A stretch of 64,000 bases of DNA, taken from assembly GCF_017744435.1 (NCBI RefSeq), contig NZ_JAGIBG010000014.1:42665-106664 (forward strand), read 5' to 3'. The stretch is from Pseudomonas sp. Lineage in GTDB: Bacteria; Pseudomonadota; Gammaproteobacteria; Pseudomonadales; Pseudomonadaceae. Of the stretch, positions 10,803-17,849 are shown piece after piece. The notes under the pieces are model-generated. The model saw only the letters and a program-made list of their open reading frames with translations, ran no database searches and was not told the origin of the DNA. A program made the translations under genes and the position numbers. Numbering within the stretch: the stretch's first letter is position 1; the number at the start of each line of letters is the position of its first letter.

Positions 10803-11396
10803 TCAGAGTGGCGAGTCGTCGGTCAGCCCCTGCAGCTTGCGGTACTCGCGCAACACGTTTGGCACATAGCGGCGGGTCTCGGCAAACTGCGGAACCGCGC
10901 CACGCCGCCGCACGGCATCGGGGCCAGCGTTGTAAGCGGCCACGGCCAGGGTGATGTCATTGTCGAACAGGGTCAGCATGCGTTTGAGGTAGCGCGCCCC
11001 GCCCTGCACGTTGTCTTCGGGGTCAAGGATGTCTTCCACGCCCATCTCCTTGGCCGTGTCCGGCATCAATTGCATCAACCCCACCGCCCCGGCCGCCGAA
11101 CGGGCCTTCGGGTTGTAACCTGACTCGGTCTTGATCAGTGCATGCAGCAACGCCAGCGGCACGTCGTAATCACGGGCCGCCGCCGCCACCAGTTCGGCAT
11201 AGGGCCGCCCGGTGATCATCTGCGCGTCGGCCGGGCCCGCCTGGGCAAGTGGTTCGCTGATCACCCGTTCGTAATGGCGTCCTGGCCGGTGGACGTTGCT
11301 CAGTACATAACCACCCTTGGCATCGATGGAAATGTACATGTCGGCCTGGGCGCTTGCCGCCACCAGCCAGGTCACTACCAGGATCATCACGCGCAT
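10803..11396 (-). CDS. Periplasmic lytic murein transglycosylase (Slt-like, family 1)
   Basis: The 197-residue protein starts with a signal peptide (VVTWLVAASAQA). An SLT domain follows with catalytic Glu91 in IKTESGYNPKARS, then GLMQLMPDTA, NVQGGARYLKRML and AVAAYNAGPDAV, the full set of lytic transglycosylase signatures. It cleaves peptidoglycan glycan strands to give 1,6-anhydromuramyl ends. GGGGAGG lies 8 bases before the ATG. It is divergent from gspG-gspF. Small transglycosylases often open the murein layer for secretion or pilus assembly, so a functional link is plausible but inferred. Confidence 0.92.
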   Translation of the reverse strand: MRVMILVVTWLVAASAQADMYISIDAKGGYVLSNVHRPGRHYERVISEPLAQAGPADAQMITGRPYAELVAAAARDYDVPLALLHALIKTESGYNPKARSAAGAVGLMQLMPDTAKEMGVEDILDPEDNVQGGARYLKRMLTLFDNDITLAVAAYNAGPDAVRRRGAVPQFAETRRYVPNVLREYRKLQGLTDDSPL

Positions 11397-11485
11397 GTCG
11401 GTCGCCTCCCCGCCGTGCCCCCGATATGGGGGAAATGCCCCGGAAAACCCGGGCTTTTCTGCTTCGACGCAAGCACCGTGCCGCT

Positions 11486-11502
11486 TGCCATGGCGCATGG
11501 CA
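11486..11502. promoter_or_regulatory. Palindrome in divergent transglycosylase/gspG promoter region
   Basis: TGCCATG-GCG-CATGGCA is a perfect 7-base inverted repeat with 3-base spacer, about midway between the two divergent start codons. It could be an operator or a leader hairpin. No binding protein can be named. Confidence 0.35.
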
Positions 11503-11580
11503 CAAGGCCCCGAGGCAGACGTGCACGGCTGTTGCATGTGGCTTGAAAACGCGTGTCCCCATGCAGCGGAGGGCTTCACC

Positions 11581-12006
11581 ATGCAGCGCAAATCCAACCC
11601 CCAACGTGGCTTCACCCTGCTTGAACTCCTGGTGGTCCTGGTGGTGCTCGGTTTGTTGGCCGGTATCGTCGCGCCTAAGTACTTCAGCCAGCTCGGTCGC
11701 TCGGAAGCCAAGGTGGCGAAGGCACAGATCGAAGGCCTGGGCAAGGCCCTGGACCTGTACCGCCTGGAGGTGGGCCATTACCCCACCAGCGAACAGGGCC
11801 TGCAGGCACTGGTCACCGCCCCCAGTGGCGAGTCGCACTGGTCGGGGCCCTACCTGCAGAAGGCCGTGCCGCAGGACCCATGGGGCCGCGCTTACATCTA
11901 CCGCCAGCCCGGCGAAAACGGCGGTGAGTACGACCTACTGTCGATGGGCAAGGACGGCCAGCCCGGCGGCGATGGCGAGAACGCTGAAATCACCAGCTGG
12001 CAATGA
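11581..12006 (+). CDS. gspG: Type II secretion major pseudopilin GspG
   Basis: The 141-residue product has the prepilin cleavage motif RGFTLLELLVVLVVLGLLA (cleavage after RG, Phe+1, Glu+5), followed by the N-terminal helix and the GspG globular domain. That domain carries YPTSEQGLQALV, PQDPWGRAYIYRQPGE and the calcium-loop tail YDLLSMGKDGQPGGDGE. The ATG at 11581 is chosen because it gives a normal short leader and has GGAGG 8 bases upstream. Only gspF follows; no ATPase, secretin or other pseudopilin gene is adjacent. Confidence 0.95.
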   Translation: MQRKSNPQRGFTLLELLVVLVVLGLLAGIVAPKYFSQLGRSEAKVAKAQIEGLGKALDLYRLEVGHYPTSEQGLQALVTAPSGESHWSGPYLQKAVPQDPWGRAYIYRQPGENGGEYDLLSMGKDGQPGGDGENAEITSWQ

Positions 12007-12017
12007 GGAGAACGACC

Positions 12018-13208
12018 ATGCGCTATAGCCTCAAGGCCCTCGGCAGACAGGGCATCGTGCAGTTGCAGATCGACGCCGAGGATGCCGAACACGCGCGTCG
12101 CCAGGCCGAGAACCAGGGGCTGCGGGTGGTCAGCGTGCGCGGCCAGGGTAAAGCCCTGGGCGGCCTGGCCTGGCGCCGCGCGGCGACCTTCGACCTGGTG
12201 CTGTTCAGCCAGGAACTGACCACCCTGCTGCACGCCGGCCTGCCGCTGATCGACGCCCTGGAAAGCCTGGCGGAAAAGTCCCCCGTCGGTGCCTCGCGCA
12301 AAGTCCTGACCGAGCTAGTGCGCCAGCTCTACGAAGGCCACTCGCTTTCCCAATCGTTGGCGCAGCAGCCACGGGTGTTCCCGCCGCTGTACGTGGCGCT
12401 GGTGCAGTCCAGCGAGCGCACCGGCACCCTGGGCGATGCCCTGGCCCGCTACATCGGTTATCGCCAACGCCTGGACCTGGTCCGGCAGAAACTGGTGGGC
12501 GCTTCGGTCTACCCGTTGCTGCTGTTGCTGGTCGGCGGCGGCGTGGTGCTGTTCCTGCTGGGCTATGTGGTGCCGCGCTTCAGCCTGGTGTTCGAGGGCA
12601 TGGGTAGCGAACTGCCCTGGATGTCCCGGGTGCTGATGGACATCGGCCTGTTCCTGCATGCCCAGCAGTTGCCGCTGGCACTGGCCGTTGCGGGCGGCAT
12701 CGGTACGCTGGTGGTAATGCGCCGCAACCCGCTGGTAAGGCGCTGTGCATCACGGCAACTGCGGCGATTGCCGGCCCTGCACCAGCGCCTGGTGATGTAT
12801 GAACTGGCGCGCTTCTACCGCTCGCTGGGCATCCTGCTGCAGGGCGGCATCCCAATTCTTACCGCCATGGGCATGGCCCACGGACTGCTCGGCAGCGCTT
12901 CGGCGCAAGGCCTGGAACAGGCCAGCCGGCGCGTCGGTGAAGGGCTGCCGTTGTCGGACGCACTGGAAGCCGGGCAGCTGGTCACGCCTGTGTCGCTGCG
13001 GCTGCTGCGGGCGGGGGAACAATCCGGGAACCTGGGGGAAATGCTCGAACGCTGCGCGGATTTCCATGATCAGGAAATCGGCCGCTGGGTGGAGTGGTTC
13101 GTGAAACTGTTCGAGCCGCTGCTGATGACCTTCATCGGGCTGCTGATCGGGGTGATCGTGATCCTGATGTACATGCCGATCTTCGACCTGGCTTCGAGTA
13201 TTCACTAG
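12018..13208 (+). CDS. gspF: Type II secretion inner-membrane platform protein GspF
   Basis: The 396-residue protein contains two T2SSF repeats: [20 protein letters not shown] in the first and [18 protein letters not shown] in the second. It has three transmembrane segments near residues 170-195, 215-235 and 370-390. It is the platform protein that couples the assembly ATPase to pseudopilus growth. The ATG at 12018 follows GAGGAG by 7 bases and lies 11 bases after gspG, so the two genes form an operon. The partner ATPase GspE must come from elsewhere in the genome. Confidence 0.93.
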   Translation: MRYSLKALGRQGIVQLQIDAEDAEHARRQAENQGLRVVSVRGQGKALGGLAWRRAATFDLVLFSQELTTLLHAGLPLIDALESLAEKSPVGASRKVLTELVRQLYEGHSLSQSLAQQPRVFPPLYVALVQSSERTGTLGDALARYIGYRQRLDLVRQKLVGASVYPLLLLLVGGGVVLFLLGYVVPRFSLVFEGMGSELPWMSRVLMDIGLFLHAQQLPLALAVAGGIGTLVVMRRNPLVRRCASRQLRRLPALHQRLVMYELARFYRSLGILLQGGIPILTAMGMAHGLLGSASAQGLEQASRRVGEGLPLSDALEAGQLVTPVSLRLLRAGEQSGNLGEMLERCADFHDQEIGRWVEWFVKLFEPLLMTFIGLLIGVIVILMYMPIFDLASSIH

Positions 13209-13217
13209 TCTGTAGCA

Positions 13218-13309
13218 GCCTCTTCGCGGGCACGCCCGCTCCCACAGAATCACCACAGACTTCAGGCCTGAGGTATTCCTGTGGGAGCGGGCGTGCCCGC
13301 GAAGAGGCC
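13218..13309. repeat. REP pair (P. putida-type, inverted)
   Basis: Two roughly 30-base REP units in inverted orientation (13218-13247 and 13279-13309) share the core TTCGCGGGCACGCCCGCTCC and its complement. They lie between the gspF stop and the convergent recombinase stop and can fold into a large stem. They probably act as the 3' end of the gspGF transcript. Confidence 0.9.
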
Positions 13310-13321
13310 GGTGCAGGCGTA

Positions 13322-14275
13322 TCAGTAGTCGAAGCGATCCACCGCACGCCGCCGCTCGTTGTCATCGCGCCGGTCATAACTGGCGGTGGTCTGGATGTTG
13401 GCATGGTGTGCCAGCTTCTGCGCAATCGACAGGTCATGCTCCTCGATCACCCGGGTGATGAACGCCCGGCGAAAGTCGTGGGGCATGATCTTCACCCCCA
13501 CCTGCGCACCGCGCTGGCGGGCGATGTAGTAGATCGCATGCTTGGTGATGCGTGCACGGGTGATGTGGTTGCCACGGCGAATGCGGTTGAACAGGAACGG
13601 GTCGTCGGACGCCCCTTCGGGCAACGCGTCCCGCCGCAAGTCCAGCCAGGCCTGCAGCTTCTCGAACGCCCAGGCCGGGGCGTACTTGATCAGCTGCCGG
13701 TTACCCTTGCCCGTGACCTGCAGGCTGCGCGCCTCGAAGTCGACCTGGCTGAGGTCGATGTCCACCGACTCCGACTTGCGCATGCCGGTACCGTAGAGCA
13801 AGGCAATGATCGCCGCATCGCGCACGCCCTGGGGCCGTGGGTCGGCCTCGCACAAATCCATCAGTTCGCGGATCAGGCTGCGCCGCAGGTTGCGCCCGGG
13901 CGGCAGGCGGCTGCCGGACGCCGGCTTGACCTCGCGGATGCGCAGCAACTGCTCGTGGTCGATCAACCCTTGGCGCCAGGCCTCGTTCATGACCCCACGC
14001 ACTGCGTTGACATACAGCGACGAGCTGTTCGGCGCATAGCCATCGGTGCGCAATGCCGCCACCAGCGCAATCACATGGCCGGGCTCAAGCCGGTGCCATG
14101 GCACATCGACAAGGTTGCAGTCGACGAAGCCGAGCCGGTCGGCGGCATCCTGGAGGATGTAGCGCATGGTCTGCTGGCTGGAGGGTGCCAGCCGGGCGAG
14201 GTACTGCAGCAGTGGATTTTGCGAGAGGTCGGACAAAACTTGAATCCTGGAGCGAAACGAAGCGACGGCGCGCAA
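13322..14275 (-). CDS. Tyrosine recombinase / phage-type integrase
   Basis: The 317-residue product (from TTG at 14275) has an N-terminal SAM-like core-binding domain and a C-terminal catalytic domain with the complete active site: Arg166 (GTGMRKSE), Lys190 (TGKGNRQ), His266 and Arg269 (HDFRR), His290 (LAHHAN) and Tyr300 (ASYDRR). It should perform site-specific strand exchange. A TTG at 14236 has the better ribosome-binding site (CCAGGA, 8 bases), giving 304 residues; the start is uncertain. No excisionase or phage gene is nearby, but it lies one gene away from the repeat-flanked Rhs cassette. Confidence 0.87.
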   Translation of the reverse strand: MRAVASFRSRIQVLSDLSQNPLLQYLARLAPSSQQTMRYILQDAADRLGFVDCNLVDVPWHRLEPGHVIALVAALRTDGYAPNSSSLYVNAVRGVMNEAWRQGLIDHEQLLRIREVKPASGSRLPPGRNLRRSLIRELMDLCEADPRPQGVRDAAIIALLYGTGMRKSESVDIDLSQVDFEARSLQVTGKGNRQLIKYAPAWAFEKLQAWLDLRRDALPEGASDDPFLFNRIRRGNHITRARITKHAIYYIARQRGAQVGVKIMPHDFRRAFITRVIEEHDLSIAQKLAHHANIQTTASYDRRDDNERRRAVDRFDY

Positions 14276-14368
14276 TGGTACCGTAAACCGCGCCGATTGA
14301 CCGAACGCAAGGCGGCCGGGGCGATCTGTGGTCTAGAGTTCAGGCCAAGCAGACTGCAGCGAGCCCTT

Positions 14369-15016
14369 ATGGTTTTCCATCGCCTGACCCGTACTCACCC
14401 GCGCCTGAGCATCGCCGCACTGGTCGGCATCCTTGGCGCCTGGCTGATCCCTGCCGACGATACCGTGCAGCGAATCCTCGCTGGCTGGAACCTGGGCGTC
14501 TGGCTCTATCTGCTGCTGGTTCTGTGGCTGACCTGGCGAGCTGGCCCCGACAAGGTGCGCAAGATCGCCCGGGTCGAGGACGAAAACGCCGGCCTGGTGT
14601 TGTTAACCGTGTGCATCGCCGCCATCGCCAGCCTGGCCGCCGTGACCCTGCAGCTGGTTTCCAGCCGCGGCCTGCAAGGCAGCGCGCTGGCCCTGCACTA
14701 CCTGTACACCGGGCTGACGGTGGCCGGTTCCTGGCTGCTGATCGGCTGCATCTTCAGCCTGCACTACGCCCGCCTGTTCTACACCGGCGAGCGCAACGCA
14801 CCGGCGCTGCGCTTCCCCGACGGTGAGTGCAACCCGGATTACTGGGACTTTCACTACTTCTCGTTCACCATCAGCGTTGCCGTGCAGACCTCCGACGTCG
14901 GCGTCGGCGGGCGTGGCATGCGCCGGGTGGTGCTGGCGCACTCACTGGTAGGCTTTGTGTTCAATACGGCGATTCTGGGCTTCACCATCAATATTGCGGC
15001 AGGCCTGCTCGGATAA
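14369..15016 (+). CDS. DUF1345 family inner-membrane protein
   Basis: The 215-residue protein has about five hydrophobic segments, a charged loop after the second ([12 protein letters not shown]) and the DUF1345 signature [20 protein letters not shown]. Function is unknown in the family. The gene is intact and ends with ...INIAAGLLG. Its last 24 codons are duplicated 1,122 bases downstream on the far side of an Rhs gene. The start has only a weak ribosome-binding site. Confidence 0.85.
   Translation: MVFHRLTRTHPRLSIAALVGILGAWLIPADDTVQRILAGWNLGVWLYLLLVLWLTWRAGPDKVRKIARVEDENAGLVLLTVCIAAIASLAAVTLQLVSSRGLQGSALALHYLYTGLTVAGSWLLIGCIFSLHYARLFYTGERNAPALRFPDGECNPDYWDFHYFSFTISVAVQTSDVGVGGRGMRRVVLAHSLVGFVFNTAILGFTINIAAGLLG
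14942..15012 (+). repeat. Direct repeat, copy 1 (3' end of DUF1345 gene)
   Basis: These 71 bases match 16064-16134 at an offset of exactly 1,122 bases, with a single mismatch (C at 14980 versus T at 16102). This gives perfect blocks of 38 and 32 bases. Weaker similarity extends a few bases left (from about 14931) and right (to about 15023). Here it encodes the DUF1345 C-terminus ending in TAA. Confidence 0.95.
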
Positions 15017-15056
15017 AACGGGCCACATGTAAATGGCGAACTGATAATTCTACCAG

Positions 15057-15084
15057 TTGTTCAATAAACTGTACTCGCTAGAAT
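15057..15084 (+). promoter_or_regulatory. Probable sigma-70 promoter of the Rhs gene
   Basis: A -35-like TTGTTC (15057-15062) and a good -10-like TAGAAT (15079-15084) are separated by 16 bases. Transcription would start near 15091, about 25 bases before the ATG. The element lies inside the cassette, so the gene would bring its own promoter. Confidence 0.5.
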
Positions 15085-15115
15085 CATGGCATGACGAGAG
15101 ACAGAGATTGCCACG

Positions 15116-15982
15116 ATGCCCAGCGCACTTGAATCATCCGAAACCTTTCAACGCGATCAGGAAAAATTACAAAATACCTCGCATTCAAATCATTGCTATT
15201 CGGCTTATGGTTTTTATGGACACTCCGCACTTTCTACAGGCCTCGCTTTCGCAGGCCAGTTTCTGGACATAAAATCGGGCTGCTACTTACTGGGGCGCGG
15301 ACATCGTGCTTACAGCCCTCAGCGGATGCGGTTTAACCAGCCAGATGAAGCGTCGCCCTTCGGTCGGGGAGGGGTAAATGCATATATGTACTGTCAGGGC
15401 GACCCCATCAACCGTATCGATCCAACTGGCCGTTTTGGCGAATGGCTCATGAACATGCTTGATGATGGTTTCCCACGCGCCCGGACCGGGCGCCCTCCCG
15501 TACTCGTTGAGCAGATAAGCCAGCAGACGCCAACGGGTACCGAGTTCGCTAGGGTTCGTCACAGAAACCATACAATCATTGAGATATCAAGAGAACAAGA
15601 TAGTTTTCAGAGAGTTAGTCCCCAGCCACGAAGTTCTCAGCCTTCGGTAATTTTCAACGAGCTGACTTCCCCTCGGACATTGGATCGCCTTAGTCAGATT
15701 GGACGGCAAGTACCAAATGAAATAAGTGCTTCCACTTCACACATCTGGCCTATGAGCCAGGTCGGACCTGCGCTGTATCTGGAAAGTTCACTACGAGGCG
15801 CACAAGCCTTGGCACCGGCCATCGGGGTACTGCCAGCAGGTTTAGTGGCCATCACGGGAAGCATGAGCACTGTTATCTTGATGACGCCTCTAGGTACTGA
15901 ATTCATCCGCCGACCTGCTCAGACCTTGCAGCTCATCAGGCAATATCCCCAGCGAGCACTTGATCTGATGTTGGACCTTTAA
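15116..15982 (+). CDS. Short orphan Rhs-core protein with variable C-terminal region
   Basis: The 288-residue protein has an RHS-associated core at about residues 28-106 (AYGFYGHSAL, FAGQFLDIKSGCYLLGRGHRAYSP, MRFNQPDEASPFGRGG, VNAYMYCQGDPINRIDPTGR). The tail that follows has no recognised domain. The tail contains one hydrophobic stretch (LVAITGSMSTVILM). Full Rhs toxins are more than 1,000 residues and lack of the YD-repeat shell makes this a short stand-alone form, a type I recall as common in Pseudomonas. An in-frame stop just upstream shows that it is not simply cut from a longer local frame. No immunity gene follows. Composition is AT-richer than the neighbours. Confidence 0.82.
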   Translation: MPSALESSETFQRDQEKLQNTSHSNHCYSAYGFYGHSALSTGLAFAGQFLDIKSGCYLLGRGHRAYSPQRMRFNQPDEASPFGRGGVNAYMYCQGDPINRIDPTGRFGEWLMNMLDDGFPRARTGRPPVLVEQISQQTPTGTEFARVRHRNHTIIEISREQDSFQRVSPQPRSSQPSVIFNELTSPRTLDRLSQIGRQVPNEISASTSHIWPMSQVGPALYLESSLRGAQALAPAIGVLPAGLVAITGSMSTVILMTPLGTEFIRRPAQTLQLIRQYPQRALDLMLDL

Positions 15983-16063
15983 GCATCGCGTGTATTTCCT
16001 TTTTTCAGCTGAAGTCGTTTCACGCATTTTGGCATCGTTATGCACCAAGTAATGCAAGCACAT

Positions 16064-16134
16064 TCACTGGTAGGCTTTGTGTTCAATACGGCGATTCTGG
16101 GTTTCACCATCAATATTGCGGCAGGCCTGCTCGG
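16064..16134 (+). repeat. Direct repeat, copy 2 (antisense 3' end of aminotransferase gene)
   Basis: This is copy 2 of the repeat at 14942-15012. On the plus strand it still encodes the same DUF1345 C-terminal residues, preceded by an ATG at 16052 and ended by TAG at 16136-16138. On the minus strand it encodes the aminotransferase C-terminus and its stop codon. Differences from copy 1 in the DUF1345 frame are synonymous. Confidence 0.95.
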
Positions 16135-17293
16135 CTAGTACGCGCCCGGAACAGACGGCGATGCGCTGGCAGGCGTGTTCCAGGCGCTCGGCATCGAGCA
16201 CCAGCCCCATGCGCACATGGCCCGCCGCGCTGGGGCCAAAGGCATCGCCGGGCAAGAGTGATACCCCCTCCTCCCACAACAGGCGCTGGGCAAAGTCCTG
16301 GGCGCTGAGCCCGGTAGCACGGATATCGAGCATGACGAACATGCCGCCCGCCGGCCGATGGGCATGCAGCCCCGGGCAGTCCGCCAGGGCTGCACAGACC
16401 CGGTCGCGCCGCTGCCGATAGGCCTCGCGCATCGCGTGCACGGCCGGCAGGTCCTGCTCCAGCGCCACGCAGACAGCAGCCATGACAAACTCCGGCAGGC
16501 CGAACAGCATCGCCATGGCCAAGGTGGCCAGGTGCGCAATCAACGGTTGCGGGCCCACCACCCAGCCCACCCGCCATCCGCTCATGGCGTGGGACTTGGA
16601 CACGCTGTCGATCAGCACGCAGCGCTCGGCCATGCCCGGCAAACCGAGCGGGTCTGCCGGCTCGCCGTCGAACAGCAAACCGCTATACACCTGATCGCAC
16701 ACCAGCCACAGGTCATGTTCACGGCAAAGCTGTGCCAGCAGTGCCATGTCCTGCGGCGAGATGGCAGCGCCGGTCGGGTTGTGCGGGGTGTTCAGCAGCA
16801 GGCCACGGGTCCGCGGGGTAATCGCCCGCGCCACCGCCAGCGGATCAAGGCGAAAGCCCTGCTCCGGGCTGACAGCCAATTGGACGGGCTGCGCCCCGCA
16901 GGCAGCGAGCACGCCCTGATAGGTGACATACATGGGCTCGGCGACGATCACCTCATCCCCGCGTTCGAACAGGCATTGGCAAACCGCGTATAGCGCACAT
17001 TGGGCACCGGCGAGGACCATCACTTGATCGGCCGTGACCTGCGCGCCCGTACGCCGGGCAATTGCCTCGCGCAGCGCCAGGCTGCCGTGCACGTCGCTGT
17101 AATGGGTATCGCCACGCTGCAGGCTGGCGATCGCCGCGTCGACCACCGGCGCTGGCGTGTCGAAATCCGGATCGCCCATCGACAGCAGGAAGATCTCGCG
17201 CCCTTCACGGCGCAGTGCCTGGGCCTGGTAGTGAATGTCCCATGCCGCAACGGCTTCGCCGGCGATGCGTTGGGTGAGCGTGGAATAGCGCAT
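16064..17293 (-). CDS. aruH: PLP-dependent aminotransferase, AruH-like (arginine:pyruvate transaminase)
   Basis: The 409-residue fold-type I aminotransferase has [21 protein letters not shown], the NTPHNPTG loop (168-175), the [12 protein letters not shown] cofactor pocket and catalytic Lys233 in [15 protein letters not shown]. The sequence closely resembles what I recall of P. aeruginosa AruH, which transaminates L-arginine with pyruvate. Related enzymes use other amino acids, so substrate is inferred. The ATG at 17293 has GGGAGA upstream. The final 24 residues are encoded by the direct repeat, antisense to a DUF1345 fragment, and run past the usual family end. Confidence 0.82.
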   Translation of the reverse strand: MRYSTLTQRIAGEAVAAWDIHYQAQALRREGREIFLLSMGDPDFDTPAPVVDAAIASLQRGDTHYSDVHGSLALREAIARRTGAQVTADQVMVLAGAQCALYAVCQCLFERGDEVIVAEPMYVTYQGVLAACGAQPVQLAVSPEQGFRLDPLAVARAITPRTRGLLLNTPHNPTGAAISPQDMALLAQLCREHDLWLVCDQVYSGLLFDGEPADPLGLPGMAERCVLIDSVSKSHAMSGWRVGWVVGPQPLIAHLATLAMAMLFGLPEFVMAAVCVALEQDLPAVHAMREAYRQRRDRVCAALADCPGLHAHRPAGGMFVMLDIRATGLSAQDFAQRLLWEEGVSLLPGDAFGPSAAGHVRMGLVLDAERLEHACQRIAVCSGRVLAEQACRNIDGETQNRRIEHKAYQ

Positions 17294-17588
17294 GACTGTC
17301 TCCCTGTCTGCCCAGCTCGCACCGCTCGTCCGAAAACGCTGTGCGCCGAATGTGGATAAAAATAGCAGAGCAAATCGGCAACCATGCTGGCATCGTGCGG
17401 GGAAAACGTTTGCGTGGCCATTTGCCGCCAAACGGCGTGCGTGACAGCTGTGTGAACGCTGTCATGCATTCATACATTTGTCTTGTCCTGGGCCGAACAT
17501 GGGCTGTGGCAGGTGCTATGGTTAGGTTCCCGGCGGCCGAGCGAGCGGCGGCCGATCACCGCGTCCAGGCAAGGACAAGGAGGCTGGC

Positions 17589-17849
17589 TTGAACAAGATG
17601 ACGTTCCCCAACGCCTGCCAGGTGATGCGCTGGCACTTCCATCCGCTGGGCTTCGAAGCCAGCATGGATGCACCACGCAGCATGGTTGCACGGCTGTTCG
17701 ACCGGGCCACGGGCGAGACCCTGCTGGCCATCGCCGGTATCCCCTGCACGGCGATCATGGCCGCAGCCGATGTCGAACGCATCATCGAGGCCGTGGAGGC
17801 CGAGATGGAGGCTTTCGCCCCACCCTTCACCCTGCTGGATGCGGGCTAG
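17589..17849 (+). CDS. DUF1652 family small protein
   Basis: The 86-residue soluble protein matches the short Pseudomonas DUF1652 family in size and pattern (FPNACQVMRWHFHPLGFEAS, then VERIIEAVEAEM). Function is unknown. AAGGAGG lies 5 bases before TTG at 17589 but 14 bases before the in-frame ATG at 17598, so the TTG start is favoured. The last 4 bases overlap the convergent MHYT-GGDEF-EAL gene. Confidence 0.78.
   Translation: MNKMTFPNACQVMRWHFHPLGFEASMDAPRSMVARLFDRATGETLLAIAGIPCTAIMAAADVERIIEAVEAEMEAFAPPFTLLDAG

Larger units (their letters stand above)
15013..16134. mobile_element. Candidate integrated Rhs cassette (one 1,122-base repeat period)
   Basis: One period of the direct repeat contains a single gene, the Rhs-core protein gene, with its own promoter-like sequence. 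Its interior (about 15020-16050) is visibly more AT-rich than the flanks. Removing one period would regenerate a single junction in which the DUF1345 gene and the aminotransferase gene overlap convergently, as expected for an insertion that carries or duplicates its target. There is no transposase or terminal inverted repeat inside. Boundaries within the repeat cannot be fixed from sequence alone. Confidence 0.6.

Noticed and set aside
11430..11460. Terminator-like hairpin (GCCCCGG...CCCGGGC with TTTT) in the gspG leader
   Set aside because: The stem has a central mismatch and the sequence lies in a divergent promoter region; evidence for an attenuator is too weak.
15983..16063. Immunity gene for the Rhs protein
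   Set aside because: About 80 bases with no open reading frame of useful length on either strand.
16064..16138. Possible frameshift or pseudogene at the aminotransferase 3' end because its tail is antisense to a DUF1345 fragment
   Set aside because: The catalytic fold is complete, the stop TGA lies inside the conserved repeat, and copy 1 carries the same stop in the same place. The tail is therefore better explained by an ancestral convergent overlap.
16052..16138. A 28-codon plus-strand frame starting at ATG 16052 as a small protein gene
   Set aside because: It is only the duplicated DUF1345 C-terminus with a chance ATG. No ribosome-binding site or independent function is evident.
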